NCBI RefSeq assembly: GCF_000426725.1
Contig: NZ_AUFX01000004.1
Coordinates: 310,001 to 374,000, forward strand
Length of the DNA: 64,000 nt
Source: Sporocytophaga myxococcoides DSM 11118
GTDB lineage: Bacteria; Bacteroidota; Bacteroidia; Cytophagales; Cytophagaceae
Direction of reading: 5' to 3'
Made by a program: the position numbers and the translations under genes. Every line of letters begins with the position of its first letter. Within the stretch, counting starts at the first letter, position 1. The notes below the pieces were generated by a model. That model saw only the letters and a list, made by a program, of their open reading frames with translations. It had not been told where the DNA came from and ran no database searches. Shown one piece after another: positions 9,757 to 18,919 of the stretch.

Positions 9757-9787
9757 CAATTATATTAAAGTACTTACGTATTTCAAA
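9757..9787 (-). promoter_or_regulatory. Candidate Bacteroidota-type promoter of the urea operon
   Basis: On the minus strand a -33 element TTTG (9784-9787) is separated by exactly 19 bases from a -7 element TATAATTG (9757-9764), one mismatch from TAnnTTTG. This would place the transcript start near 9750, about 40 bases before the porin ATG. The match to the known Bacteroidota promoter layout is read from sequence; activity is inferred. Confidence 0.6.
9771..9783 (-). promoter_or_regulatory. Operator-like motif, copy 2 (inside promoter spacer)
   Basis: Second identical copy of AAATACGTAAGTA, filling the 19-base spacer between the -33 and -7 elements. Sites in that place are bound by repressors or by MerR-type activators. 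A third, weaker copy with the core ACGTAAGTA lies at 9936-9944. Confidence 0.6.
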
Positions 9788-9935
9788 ATGACTTTAAAAG
9801 ATTCTATAATAATTTATATTTATACCTTTTTAAATAATATTGCCATCAAACTTGATAGACAAATAGATAAAAATTACAATTATTGAAACTTCATATGTTT
9901 AGATTGATAAAATATAGAATAAAAACAAATTAAAC

Positions 9936-9944
9936 TACTTACGT
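9936..9944 (-). promoter_or_regulatory. Third partial copy of the operator-like motif
   Basis: The 9-base core ACGTAAGTA (minus strand), preceded by AA and followed by G, repeats the core of the two full copies about 155-195 bp further upstream of the porin gene. It may be an auxiliary site or chance in AT-rich DNA. Confidence 0.4.
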
Positions 9945-10302
9945 TTATAAAAATAGGCAAAATTTAATGTAAAAAAATAAACAAAAACCTCATACTTAAT
10001 AAAAACTCTTAATTTTTAGACTCTAAAATCAAAATATTAAGTTAAAAATGTCATTAATTGATGAAATTTGAAGGCAAATAAATAAAAGAAAAAATGATAT
10101 TTCTAAAAATATCAACAAAAATATTCTTACACGCACAAAGGGGCAATAAATCACCTATAGGTTAATTCAAAAGTATTCTATTGAATTTAAGGTTTTATTC
10201 TTCCTTATTTAGGACAAGAAGAACATTGCTTTATTTGTCGGCTTAATGAATTGATAATAAATTAAGATAAGGGGAAAGCTTAAAATCAGGGAATCAAAAA
10301 AA

Positions 10303-10869
10303 TTATTCAATAAGAGACCAAATATTATTTGAGGTTTCAAAAGCTACAATACCTTTACTTTTTTGCAGATAGATCCTTTTGACCTCTGCATTGGAAGAAT
10401 CTTTTTTCCAAAAAGTAGTAACTTCTTTAAATTCCTTACCATTCAAAGTTATGGCTTCATAAAATCTGGAATTTTCACTTTTATCAAACTGATCAAATCT
10501 ATCACACATCTCAAAATTACTCCCATAACAACAATGCGAATAGCTTTGGTAGATAATGGAGCAATGAGGGAGGGAACTCATGGGATCACTTAGATTAGAT
10601 AATAGCACTGTCCAATTTGGACCACATCCTCCACTTCCTATTCCTGAGCTTTTTTTCCAGTCTTTCCTTTTACTGTTGGTACTGACCTGAAATTTTAAGG
10701 TATCAGGCTGATTCTTTGTTTTATAATAAACATATTCTTTAACTTTTAAATCAGGAATAAAAATATTTCCCGTGGCATTAGGATCATACCCCCTGCAATC
10801 CCCAGAATTCTTGCAACCATTAAAAACCAGCATGATAGAGAAACTCAACAGGAACACAACATTCTTCAT
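10303..10869 (-). CDS. Hypothetical lipoprotein
   Basis: A 188-residue protein with a lipoprotein signal ending at Cys19 (VFNGC). The mature part has several cysteines (an N-terminal pair in CKNSGDC, then CGPNW, a CC pair and others), so disulfides are possible in the periplasm. I recognise no family. It stands alone, with the 593-bp gap downstream and a T9SS protein gene over 200 bp upstream. Confidence 0.7.
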   Translation of the reverse strand: MKNVVFLLSFSIMLVFNGCKNSGDCRGYDPNATGNIFIPDLKVKEYVYYKTKNQPDTLKFQVSTNSKRKDWKKSSGIGSGGCGPNWTVLLSNLSDPMSSLPHCSIIYQSYSHCCYGSNFEMCDRFDQFDKSENSRFYEAITLNGKEFKEVTTFWKKDSSNAEVKRIYLQKSKGIVAFETSNNIWSLIE

Positions 10870-11049
10870 ATCCGAAATTTACTTTATATTTTTTTATATA
10901 CACCAATTAAAGATCAATGCATCTTTCTACTTCAAAAAAAATCAGCACGATTACCTTTTAATTAAAAAATGGATTCAAATTCATATAAAAATACAAAAGA
11001 CTTCAGTAGAACAATACAACACAGGAATGGAGACATCACGAAAAAATAC

Positions 11050-11077
11050 AAGGATACCACTGATCAGTAGTATCCTT
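11050..11077 (-). terminator. Rho-independent terminator of the DUF4397 gene
   Basis: A nearly perfect inverted repeat (AAGGATAC...GTATCCTT around ACTGATCAGT) followed on the minus strand by GTATTTTTTC. It lies 23 bp after the stop of the 11100-12155 gene. Confidence 0.8.
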
Positions 11078-11099
11078 GCCTAACCAACTATAATATTAA

Positions 11100-12155
11100 T
11101 TACTTAATTACTGCGCAGCGAGCTGTTCCTGTTCTTGTTTTTCCTATTATCTTAACAAGGTACTGACCCGTGGTAACATTGCTTAAATCCAGATTCAGTA
11201 TGTTTTTGCCGGAAGTCAGATAAACAAAAGATGGCTGTACAACATTGCCATACATATTCACCAGCTCTATCTCAGCCATACCAGGAGTATCGTTTTCGAT
11301 TTCAATGGTGAGCTGGTCTGTTGATGGTACCGGATAAGCCAACAGCTTTTGAAAAGGCGTTCCTGAAGCTTTAACACTTGATATAATATTTTCCAGAGGG
11401 ACAACATCTCCATTAGGTAATGCTGCAAACAAACCGAATACCGGCCCATCATTATTCTGCGAAGGATTCAGAAAACCACTTGCAAATATCAAAATTGCCT
11501 GTCCTGCATAGCCGGTAAGATCTGCAGTAAAAGCACCCAGAGTGTCCTCTTCGTTAATGGCGCTGGTGAGATAGATATTATGAATGGCTGGAGTCAACAC
11601 ATCATAATTTGCAAAAAGATTATATCCGATATTTTTCACCAAAGTATCTTCTGTATCTGCCACTACATTCAATACGGGCGCATCGGTGACACCATGCCAG
11701 AAGTTAACTTCCACAGTGGAAGGATCACTGGAAATATCTTTTGCCGCATCAAAGGTTGTCAGTTTAAACGCAATATCTTCCCCATCTGGATTTGGGGCAA
11801 AACCGGTTCCTACCACACCTGTTGCCATGATGATATTTTTTGTACCGCCAGCCAGAGTAACAGTTGTGCTATAAATCGCATCAGCAGAACTTGTACTTGA
11901 AGCCGGAGCCACATCAATTTTGGTAGCTATACCTGCCGGAACAGCCTCAAATTCGCTTGCCTGTCTAAACTGGACATTGTCTGCCCAAAGTACATCATTA
12001 ACATAAACATCGACAGTAAGCAGCTCAGGATCCGCAGCATTGTGAATTACCTGAACTAATGCAGTAGACAATTGAGCAAACACACTCCCTCCGAAAAACA
12101 GAAGGGCCGCAAATACAAAGATCACTTTTTTCAATGGAGTAAAATTCATTCTCAT
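11100..12155 (-). CDS. DUF4397 domain protein with T9SS sorting domain
   Basis: A secreted protein of 351 residues. After a signal peptide (about residues 1-27, ending VFAQ) comes a DUF4397-type region, recognised by VQVIHNAADPELLTVDVYVN and the repeated VNFWHGVTDAPVLNVV. The last ~80 residues (KLLAYPVPSTDQLTIEI, then GNVVQPSF, LDLSNVTTGQYLVKIIG) are a type A T9SS C-terminal sorting domain, so the protein should be exported over the outer membrane and attached to the surface or released. Function of DUF4397 is not known. It has its own terminator. Confidence 0.85.
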   Translation of the reverse strand: MRMNFTPLKKVIFVFAALLFFGGSVFAQLSTALVQVIHNAADPELLTVDVYVNDVLWADNVQFRQASEFEAVPAGIATKIDVAPASSTSSADAIYSTTVTLAGGTKNIIMATGVVGTGFAPNPDGEDIAFKLTTFDAAKDISSDPSTVEVNFWHGVTDAPVLNVVADTEDTLVKNIGYNLFANYDVLTPAIHNIYLTSAINEEDTLGAFTADLTGYAGQAILIFASGFLNPSQNNDGPVFGLFAALPNGDVVPLENIISSVKASGTPFQKLLAYPVPSTDQLTIEIENDTPGMAEIELVNMYGNVVQPSFVYLTSGKNILNLDLSNVTTGQYLVKIIGKTRTGTARCAVIK

Positions 12156-12250
12156 AGCTTAAATTAATAATGATTAAAATTTGATTAAGAAAAACTAACC
12201 GCTGAAGTTGGCTTATGTTTTGAGCGAAGAATTGAGGGAATACAAATGAA

Positions 12251-12276
12251 AAATCCCCAGGTTTCCCTGGGGATTT
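12251..12276 (-). terminator. Rho-independent terminator of the YceI-like gene
   Basis: A perfect 11-bp stem, AAATCCCCAGG with CCTGGGGATTT, around a 4-base loop, followed on the minus strand by TTTTTCATTT. It is 29 bp after the stop of the gene at 12305-12970. Confidence 0.85.
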
Positions 12277-12304
12277 GTATTGAATCAATATTTTTAATGG
12301 AAAG

Positions 12305-12970
12305 CTATTTGGTTGCCACTAAGTCAAACTCAATGTCCACCTCATCATAAATAGCTTTATCACCAAGGTTTTCAAAAAATTTGCCTGAACCGTAACGAAT
12401 ATCCCATTTAGTTCTGTCAATTACAGTAGTTCCTTTTGCCTTTAACTCATTATCATGATGAGTAATTTTAACAGGCACACTGATTTCATCTGTCTTACCT
12501 TTTAAAGTAAGCTTTCCGGTAATGATTTCTTCTTTCTCTGCTTTACCAGCGTCTAATCTGACTATTTCAAAAGTAGCTGTAGGGTGCTTTTCTACATCAA
12601 AGAAATCTGGGGATTTCAAATGTCCGATAAGTTTCTGATTGCTTTCTTTATCGGTTAAATCTTCATTCACTATTGATTTCATATCGATTGTGATAGTTCC
12701 ACCTGTCACAACATTATTCACAACCTTTAACTCACCGCTTTGAATCTTGATTGATCCATTATGTTTTCCGGTAACTTTTTTACCTGTCCATTTTATACTA
12801 CTTTTTGCAGTATCAACTTTATATACAGATTCTGCTTCTGAAGGCGCTGCGTGTTCACCCGCTGCTGCAGCGGTATCTGAAGATCCGGCTTCTTGTTTCT
12901 TAGTTTCACAGGAAAAAAGCAATACAAGAGAAAAGATAAAAAGTAATTTTAAGTGGGCTTGTTTCATCAT
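12305..12970 (-). CDS. YceI-family lipoprotein
   Basis: A 221-residue protein with a lipoprotein signal ending at Cys21 (LLFSC) and an Ala/Glu-rich linker. The YceI lipocalin-like barrel follows from about residue 50: VDTAKSSIKWTGKKVTGKHNG, then LIGHLKSPDFFDVEKHPTATF and the end WDIRYGSGKFFENLGDKAIYDEV. YceI proteins bind isoprenoid or other lipid-like ligands in the periplasm; the ligand here is unknown. A start one codon later (12967) is equally possible. It is monocistronic, with a terminator. Confidence 0.9.
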   Translation of the reverse strand: MMKQAHLKLLFIFSLVLLFSCETKKQEAGSSDTAAAAGEHAAPSEAESVYKVDTAKSSIKWTGKKVTGKHNGSIKIQSGELKVVNNVVTGGTITIDMKSIVNEDLTDKESNQKLIGHLKSPDFFDVEKHPTATFEIVRLDAGKAEKEEIITGKLTLKGKTDEISVPVKITHHDNELKAKGTTVIDRTKWDIRYGSGKFFENLGDKAIYDEVDIEFDLVATK

Positions 12971-13043
12971 TTTGTGCCATTTTTTTGTTGAAACAACACA
13001 ACTGACAAGCCCTGAAAATGTTTGAGAGAAATCGGAATCGTAC

Positions 13044-13415
13044 CTAATTCCTTAAAATTAACATCCTTCCTATGGTACTGCCAATCCAGCAAAGATTAAA
13101 AGAAACCAACACCATAAAAAGTAAATATTGGGTAGTCAATGCTCCTCCCAGGACCAGCAGACAGATCAAAAATATTAGTGTTGTAAATGAAATTCCAATA
13201 GAAGAAAGTCTTGAAATGTCTCTTGAAAAACCATAAAGCCAGGTAGCCATTAATCCCGTCAATAATGGAACTAAACCAAAGACTGCAATTCCAAAAATGC
13301 GACCAAAATAAATTAATAGCACATATAATGCACAATTAACAAGCAATGTAGACGCAATAGATAGCCACCATCTTTTTGTATCGGACAACAGCGAAATTCT
13401 TTCCAGGATATTCAT
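13044..13415 (-). CDS. Small hypothetical inner-membrane protein
   Basis: A 123-residue protein with about four hydrophobic helices (roughly residues 18-38, 43-60, 70-92 and 97-118). It has no recognisable motif and a short charged N-terminus. It is flanked by the YceI gene downstream (73 bp) and has its own upstream gap. I do not recognise the family. Confidence 0.6.
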   Translation of the reverse strand: MNILERISLLSDTKRWWLSIASTLLVNCALYVLLIYFGRIFGIAVFGLVPLLTGLMATWLYGFSRDISRLSSIGISFTTLIFLICLLVLGGALTTQYLLFMVLVSFNLCWIGSTIGRMLILRN

Positions 13416-13642
13416 TTATTCTTATTGGTGGTACTTTTACTCAATATCATATTACCGAAGATACTATATAAATCTTTATATCAGGAACGGATGGGAGTAA
13501 AAGGCAGAAGATTTCTCGATTGCCTTTTCAAAGAATAGATAGTAAAATTTGAGTAACTGTTTATGTTAAATTGGGCATATCTCCATGATCAAAATTTTAT
13601 AAAAAAGTTAACCTATTGATTCTGATCATGAAAATTAGTCTT

Positions 13643-14137
13643 TTATCTTCCCTCAAACGCCTTCTCAAGCAAACTTATATCATACTTCTTCATCTGCAGA
13701 TAAGCTTTCATAACTCTTTCTCTTTTCTTTATATCAGGATCTGTAAGCATTTCCTCCAGAATTGTGGGGACAACTTGCCAGGAGAACCCAAACTTATCCT
13801 TTAGCCAACCACAAGGACCTTCCTCTCCTCCCTGTGTTAGTTTTGCCCAATAATAATCTATTTCAGTCTGGTTCTCACACATCACTTGTAATGAAACGGC
13901 TTCTGAAAATTTAAACAGAGGTCCGCCATTCAACGCATTATATTGTTGTCCTTCGATTTCAAAGGACACAACCATAACAGTACCGGCCTTTTTCTTGTGG
14001 AATTCAAAACCTTCTTCTCCATAATAGGATGTTTTAGTGATTTTAGAATTTTTAAAGATTGATGTATAAAACTTAGCTGCCTCTTCAGCCTGGTCATCAA
14101 ACCACAAGCAAGGAATGATTCTATTAATTACACTCAT
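13643..14137 (-). CDS. PhnB-like VOC-fold protein
   Basis: A 164-residue protein of the vicinal-oxygen-chelate superfamily, in the subgroup annotated as PhnB-like or 3-demethylubiquinone methyltransferase-like. Typical stretches are IIPCLWFDDQAEEAAKFYTS at the start, FEIEGQQYNALNGGP, and CGWLKDKFGFSWQVVPTIL. Members are dimeric and mostly of unknown substrate. It is transcribed divergently from the GlxA-type regulator at 14358, with 220 bp between, so that regulator may control it. Confidence 0.88.
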   Translation of the reverse strand: MSVINRIIPCLWFDDQAEEAAKFYTSIFKNSKITKTSYYGEEGFEFHKKKAGTVMVVSFEIEGQQYNALNGGPLFKFSEAVSLQVMCENQTEIDYYWAKLTQGGEEGPCGWLKDKFGFSWQVVPTILEEMLTDPDIKKRERVMKAYLQMKKYDISLLEKAFEGR

Positions 14138-14357
14138 TTCAATAATTATTTAGTTTGGAAAATATTGATTCATATACCTGAAAAATCTTATTTACCATAA
14201 AGAAGAAATCGGATTACTTGTTTTCATTTGCAATTTTCTTCCTGACAAATTATGATTTAAGGAGACCGAAATTAAATATCCTTACCCAACCTAAAGCTCT
14301 GAAAATGCGACTATTTTGGGGGTAGATTGCGACAATTGAATCATCTAATTTTATAGA

Positions 14358-15353
14358 ATGAAAAAGATATCTATTCTGGTACCAATAGGCGCTGTGCTAG
14401 GCAGCATTGAAGGACCTCGTCAGGTGTTCTCTGAAGTAAATAAGCACCTAGTTCGCCTCGGAAAGGAGCCCATGTTTGAAATAAAACTTACTGGCCTTAC
14501 TAAAGAAGTCTCTATCACAAATGATTTATACAAAATTCATCCTGACAAACTGATAAGCGATATAAACAAAACAGATCTCATCATTATTCCTGCAATTGAT
14601 GGAGACATAAAATCAATAATTGAATTGAATAAAGATTACTATCAATGGGTAACAGACCATTATCATAAAGGCGCAGAAGTCGCGAGCCTTTGTGTCGGCG
14701 CATTTCTGCTGGCTTCGACAGGACTTTTAAAAGGTAAAAGCTGTGCCACACATTGGCTTTCAGCAAATGAATTCAAAAAGATGTTTCCTGATGTACGTCT
14801 TGTAGAAGATAAAATTATCACTGATGAAAACGGAATATATTCTAGCGGCGGAGCCTTCTCTTATTTAAACCTTATTCTTTATCTGGTTGAAAAATATGCT
14901 GGAAGAGATATTGCGCTATTTATGGCCAGGGCATTTCAGATAGATATTGAACGAAGGAGCCAATCACCATTCATGATATTTAATGGCCAAAAAGATCATG
15001 AAGATTTAATTGTTAAAAAAGCTCAGGAACTTATAGAAAGCAATCCGGGAGAGAAGTATTCTGTAGACCAGATCGCTTTAAAATTTGCTATAGGAAGAAG
15101 AAATCTTGAGCGCAGATTCAAAAAAGCCACCTCCAATACCATCATAGAATATGTGCAACGTGTAAGAATAGAGGCCGCCAAACAAAACCTCGAGACAACT
15201 GCTAACAATGTGAATGAAGTTATGTATGGCGTAGGTTATTCGGATCCTAAAGCATTCAGAATGACATTTAAAAAGTATACAGGCATGTCGCCAATACAGT
15301 ATAGAGCTAAGTACAACAAAGAGTATTCTCTGAATCTTAATGAATTAAATTAA
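14358..15353 (+). CDS. GlxA-family transcriptional regulator (DJ-1/PfpI plus AraC HTH)
   Basis: A 331-residue cytoplasmic regulator. Residues 1 to about 190 form a DJ-1/PfpI-like class I amidotransferase domain with the nucleophile elbow ASLCVGAFLLA (Cys near residue 112). Residues about 225-325 hold the two AraC helix-turn-helix motifs (SVDQIALKFAIGRRNLERRF and VNEVMYGVGYSDPKAFRMTFKKYTGMSPIQYR). It diverges from the VOC gene. Ligand and targets are unknown. Its 3' end overlaps the convergent T9SS gene by 4 bp. Confidence 0.92.
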   Translation: MKKISILVPIGAVLGSIEGPRQVFSEVNKHLVRLGKEPMFEIKLTGLTKEVSITNDLYKIHPDKLISDINKTDLIIIPAIDGDIKSIIELNKDYYQWVTDHYHKGAEVASLCVGAFLLASTGLLKGKSCATHWLSANEFKKMFPDVRLVEDKIITDENGIYSSGGAFSYLNLILYLVEKYAGRDIALFMARAFQIDIERRSQSPFMIFNGQKDHEDLIVKKAQELIESNPGEKYSVDQIALKFAIGRRNLERRFKKATSNTIIEYVQRVRIEAAKQNLETTANNVNEVMYGVGYSDPKAFRMTFKKYTGMSPIQYRAKYNKEYSLNLNELN

Positions 15354-16720
15354 TGGAGAACAACTATTTTCCGGACAATGGAAGATCCAAGACTTTCTAA
15401 TTTCAAATAATAAAGGCCTTCCTCAAGGCTATTAACAGAAATCACTTCTTGATCAGTCTCGATTATTCCTTTAAAGACTACTGAGCCATAACAATTGATA
15501 AGCTCATAATCTGCACTTATAGCATTTTCTATATTAATAAACTCAGATGCTGGATTAGGTAATATCTCTATCTTAGAATCAATCATAGCATGTTTAGTAT
15601 CAAGAATAATAGCTAACCATTCGTCACAATTTCCAAAAACTTTATCTCCCTTTTTATAACAGACAGTTGTCATTTTGTATTCATTCGGACCGCCCCCCCA
15701 ATTTGCATCGTAATATGAAACAAGTCCAATGCCAGGGGAATATACATGGTAAAAACTGCTCTCAAAATTTACAATGGATTGCACTTTTAGTGAATCATGG
15801 TCAATATAAGTTATATAATTTTCGTAATGAACCTCATTAAGTCCATAATTATATTCATAAGTAAGGCGGTCGAAAATTCCTGAATTATAATCATATGTCT
15901 CCATCCTGTACCGCTCTAAAGACAGAGTGTCAATTGTTACGTCCCAATTATAGCTCTTTTTAATTCTTTGAATTTTGTAATCATAAGAAGTGGTCCCTTC
16001 AATTAACCATTTATTTAAAACTTTGTAATAAATTTTCTCTCTTGGTTCCATTATTGGCCTAGGCCATTCAGCAGCTTCTTCTAACTGCCCCCATTTATCT
16101 CCGACTTCGAAATTGTATATATTTTCAAGGGTGGCAAAATAATTACCCAGCTTAAGTTCCCTTATGGCATCTAGTTTGTAAGAAAAGAAATTTACGGTAT
16201 TTACTCCTGATATCGGAGCTATATATTCAAAAGGAGATTCGGTACTGTAAAGACCATATGATTTTGAAATCTTGATTTCTTTTCCATTGCTTAACCTGAT
16301 AGTAATTAGAGAATCCATAAGATCAAAAACTTTTTCATAGCTTTTAGAAAAAATTGTTGCTTCAAGGTTCCTTCTTTTTGAAAAAATCCATGATGTGTTT
16401 AGTGATTCATTGAGCTTCAATACTAAGGTATCCTTTGATAGTGTAATGAAGGAAAAAACTTTATCAGGGGACTTAATTATTTTTCTCCCCAAAATATTTG
16501 AAATACATTCATCGTTCACGCAGCCTATATACTTCTTATCCAACTCGAATATTGAATCTGATCCAACTGCATATGCAGAATCAATCCTGAGGGTGAATAG
16601 AGTATCTCGGTTGGTTGTTGCGTATTGATATGTTACCCCTTTACGTAAAGGGCTATAATCCTGAGCAACAAGACCTAATGAAAGGCAAAGGAAAAAGCAG
16701 AATATTGTAAAAAATTTCAT
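15350..16720 (-). CDS. Secreted protein of unknown function with T9SS sorting domain
   Basis: The reading frame is open to 16786, but the ATG at 16720 is preferred: it gives a clean signal peptide (MKFFTIFCFFLCLSLGLVAQ), and the extra upstream stretch runs into a transcription terminator. The product has 456 residues. The central part is Tyr/Asp/Asn-rich and unrecognised; the last ~75 residues (IEILPNPASEFINIENA, then LEEGLYYLKL) are a type A T9SS sorting domain. The protein should be displayed on or released from the cell surface. Confidence 0.82.
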   Translation of the reverse strand: MKFFTIFCFFLCLSLGLVAQDYSPLRKGVTYQYATTNRDTLFTLRIDSAYAVGSDSIFELDKKYIGCVNDECISNILGRKIIKSPDKVFSFITLSKDTLVLKLNESLNTSWIFSKRRNLEATIFSKSYEKVFDLMDSLITIRLSNGKEIKISKSYGLYSTESPFEYIAPISGVNTVNFFSYKLDAIRELKLGNYFATLENIYNFEVGDKWGQLEEAAEWPRPIMEPREKIYYKVLNKWLIEGTTSYDYKIQRIKKSYNWDVTIDTLSLERYRMETYDYNSGIFDRLTYEYNYGLNEVHYENYITYIDHDSLKVQSIVNFESSFYHVYSPGIGLVSYYDANWGGGPNEYKMTTVCYKKGDKVFGNCDEWLAIILDTKHAMIDSKIEILPNPASEFINIENAISADYELINCYGSVVFKGIIETDQEVISVNSLEEGLYYLKLESLGSSIVRKIVVLH

Positions 16721-16757
16721 ATCACAATTAATAAAAAGTATTTTAACAAATATATAA

Positions 16758-16798
16758 AAAAGACAGAGCGTGACAAGCTTGGCCACTCTCTGTCTTTT
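16758..16798 (-). terminator. Terminator after the CotH-type gene
   Basis: An 11-bp stem, AAAAGACAGAG (16758-16768) with CTCTGTCTTTT (16788-16798), with a further GTG/CAC pairing inside. On the minus strand it is followed by a T-rich tract. It lies 20 bp after the stop of the gene at 16818-18536 and just upstream of the next gene, which supports the 16720 start for that gene. Confidence 0.8.
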
Positions 16799-16817
16799 AA
16801 ATTTATCATTTCTACAA

Positions 16818-18536
16818 TTACCTCATTATAGAGATCTTTTGAAAGCTATTGCCTATTACTACAAAGTAAATTCCGTTTTCAAAATTTCCTGTTTCAAAGA
16901 GATTTTTTCCTGCATTCAATTGACCATTCTTTTGAACAACACCCTGAAGATTAATTATAGAAAACTCTGTACCATCAGCTCCTTTAAAATCAACTGTAAT
17001 AAAGTCAGAAGCGGGAATCGGATAAATAGTATTGACAATAGATGAATTTTTAATGGATGTTTCAATTGCATCTGGCAATTCAGAGACATATCCATCCATG
17101 AATTGAAGCCTTTCATCAATCCAGGATTTGATAAAAGTAGAATCATTTATTGAAAACTTATATTCCTTCCATACAATTTCTTCCCTTTCGTAAATGTTAT
17201 TACTTTTCAACAAATTATAACTCTTATCAAGCCCTTCAGCTAATGAAGCATTACTGAATTTAGACATTCGAAGATCAGTCCACCTGGAAGTTAATTTTTC
17301 TACAAATTGATTTGGATTGAGTTCGAATAACCTTTGATATAATCCGTTTGTCAGTTCAAATGTTGCCGTATATTGCCTTGTGCCATCCCATAATGTGCCA
17401 TAAGTACCATCAAGGTCCCATGGAGTATAAAAATACGGTTCACCTGCTTTATACTTACAGATAAAAATATTCTTTCCTGTATTATCAGACGCCCCTAATA
17501 CATTCATAAAAATGAAATAGTCGATGGCATTATCAATGGCAAACCTATTGAAAATGTCTCTTTTAAACTCCTCATCGCTGCTGTTTACAACAAAGTCTAC
17601 GAAGGCATGAATATTATTCCAGCTTATAAATTCATCAGGATATTTCATTTCAAAGCCATCCCATGTTAGAGAATCATTATCATAAGGATTAGCCTTAATG
17701 AAGCTAGCTGCATCTCCCCAGTCATCTCCTTTAATTAACTCTCCTTCCACATTTGCACCATTGGTTTTCTTCAGATCCAATTGCTTTCTATCAACCTGCT
17801 CGGACAACATATATATGCCCTGATAATAACCGTTTAAAAACACTTCCGAATATGAAACATCAGCTCCCGCTTTAGCCTTTGGCGCTTTGCCTGCATAATA
17901 TAGCGTATGAATATCCAACCAAAGTTTATGTGCGGTATAACTATTAATTCTCAGAGGCTCATTATATAATGCATCAAGAACCCAATCATCATCACTTCTC
18001 AGATTTCCAAATTTTGCATCAATAGATTCTTCACCTGTTGCATCTGCCCAAAATTCAAGATCATAAGATTTTTTAGGTAAAGTCTGAGACCAATTACCTC
18101 TTAATTCAATTCCAATATCTGATGTCAGCAGAATCCCTGTAGAGTCAGAGTAAGTCAGATAACCACCAACTTTTGGATCATCGACTACTTCACCTTTCGT
18201 ATGAATGGAGAAAACAGGCAGCTGAGTGAAGAACAATTTAAATTGATTTTGTTCATTATCTGCAACAACCAAATCATATGATTCAGAATAAGAGAAGAAA
18301 TTTGGGGACCCTTTAATTTTATAATTCTTATCAAAAACTATATTAATTTCTTCTGCCTCATCTATGCCACCGAAAGATGAAATTTTTTCAGTACATAGGA
18401 TAATCTTATTGAAACTATCAATAAAATATTTACCCTCCGGAACAATTATATTTTTTATTTGAGAGAAACTATTTAGGCTAGAAAGCAGGGTCAAAACTAT
18501 TGAACCTAATAATGAAAAAAAGGTGCGGTAATTCAT
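16818..18536 (-). CDS. Secreted CotH-kinase-fold protein with T9SS sorting domain
   Basis: A 572-residue protein. The signal peptide covers about residues 1-26 (SLNSFSQ). The CotH kinase domain spans roughly residues 115-470: IELRGNWSQTLPKKSYDLEFW, the VFLNGYYQGIYMLSEQVDR segment, and the metal/ATP-site motif PWDLDGTYG at 372-380 with DNTGKN at 351-356. The final ~75 residues (TIYPIPASDFITVDF, then LNAGKNLFETGNFENGIYF) are a T9SS sorting domain. CotH proteins phosphorylate spore-coat proteins in Bacillus; secreted Bacteroidota members are often found with polysaccharide-degrading systems, and their substrates are unknown. Confidence 0.9.
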   Translation of the reverse strand: MNYRTFFSLLGSIVLTLLSSLNSFSQIKNIIVPEGKYFIDSFNKIILCTEKISSFGGIDEAEEINIVFDKNYKIKGSPNFFSYSESYDLVVADNEQNQFKLFFTQLPVFSIHTKGEVVDDPKVGGYLTYSDSTGILLTSDIGIELRGNWSQTLPKKSYDLEFWADATGEESIDAKFGNLRSDDDWVLDALYNEPLRINSYTAHKLWLDIHTLYYAGKAPKAKAGADVSYSEVFLNGYYQGIYMLSEQVDRKQLDLKKTNGANVEGELIKGDDWGDAASFIKANPYDNDSLTWDGFEMKYPDEFISWNNIHAFVDFVVNSSDEEFKRDIFNRFAIDNAIDYFIFMNVLGASDNTGKNIFICKYKAGEPYFYTPWDLDGTYGTLWDGTRQYTATFELTNGLYQRLFELNPNQFVEKLTSRWTDLRMSKFSNASLAEGLDKSYNLLKSNNIYEREEIVWKEYKFSINDSTFIKSWIDERLQFMDGYVSELPDAIETSIKNSSIVNTIYPIPASDFITVDFKGADGTEFSIINLQGVVQKNGQLNAGKNLFETGNFENGIYFVVIGNSFQKISIMR

Positions 18537-18919
18537 ATTTAATGACTTTGAAATAGAAACAAAGAAATGAATTTACAAAAAAAACGCTGCTTAAAAAAAT
18601 TTAACGTAATGAAAACCTGCGTCATTATTGACCTGTAGAAAATTTCCACAGTAAACATCTGACTAAGTAAAGCACCCAAAATGATGCAGACAATTGAATT
18701 TCTTTCAATTGCAAAAATAGCTCAACGAAACAAATCAGTAGAATTACTCAATTCAATAATGCCTTATCCTAGGAAATTTTAATTAAATTTTAATTACCCC
18801 TAACAGTTAAACTCCAATAAAAAGTAAGATAAGCCATATTATTCTGGACACTCATTAAAAAATAAAAGCCGACCCTTTTAATAAGTCGGCTTTACAAATT
18901 AAACACTCACAAACTTAAA
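18537..18919. other. Intergenic region between the CotH-type and GH3 genes
   Basis: This 383-bp gap must hold the promoter of the CotH-type gene and contains the terminator of the GH3 gene (18865-18893). I see no reading frame of note and no RNA gene. Confidence 0.5.
18865..18893 (-). terminator. Terminator of the GH3 glucosidase gene
   Basis: A perfect 9-bp stem, AAAGCCGAC with GTCGGCTTT, followed on the minus strand by TTATTTTTTA. It lies about 25 bp after the GH3 stop codon and closes the sugar-use cluster. Confidence 0.85.

Larger units (their letters stand above)
9710..10302. other. AT-rich intergenic region upstream of the urea operon
   Basis: This 593-bp gap has no convincing reading frame. 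Its right half is A/T-rich with many poly-A runs. It carries the promoter and the three operator-like motifs listed separately; beyond 9950 I see nothing definite. Confidence 0.6.

Noticed and set aside
9738-9782. Interpretation of the upstream repeats as NikR sites
   Set aside because: The motif does not match the E. coli (GTATGA-N16-TCATAC) NikR pattern; only a generic operator is claimed.
16721-16786. N-terminal extension of the T9SS protein gene to 16786
   Set aside because: It overlaps a terminator and lacks signal-peptide character, while the ATG at 16720 gives a good signal peptide.
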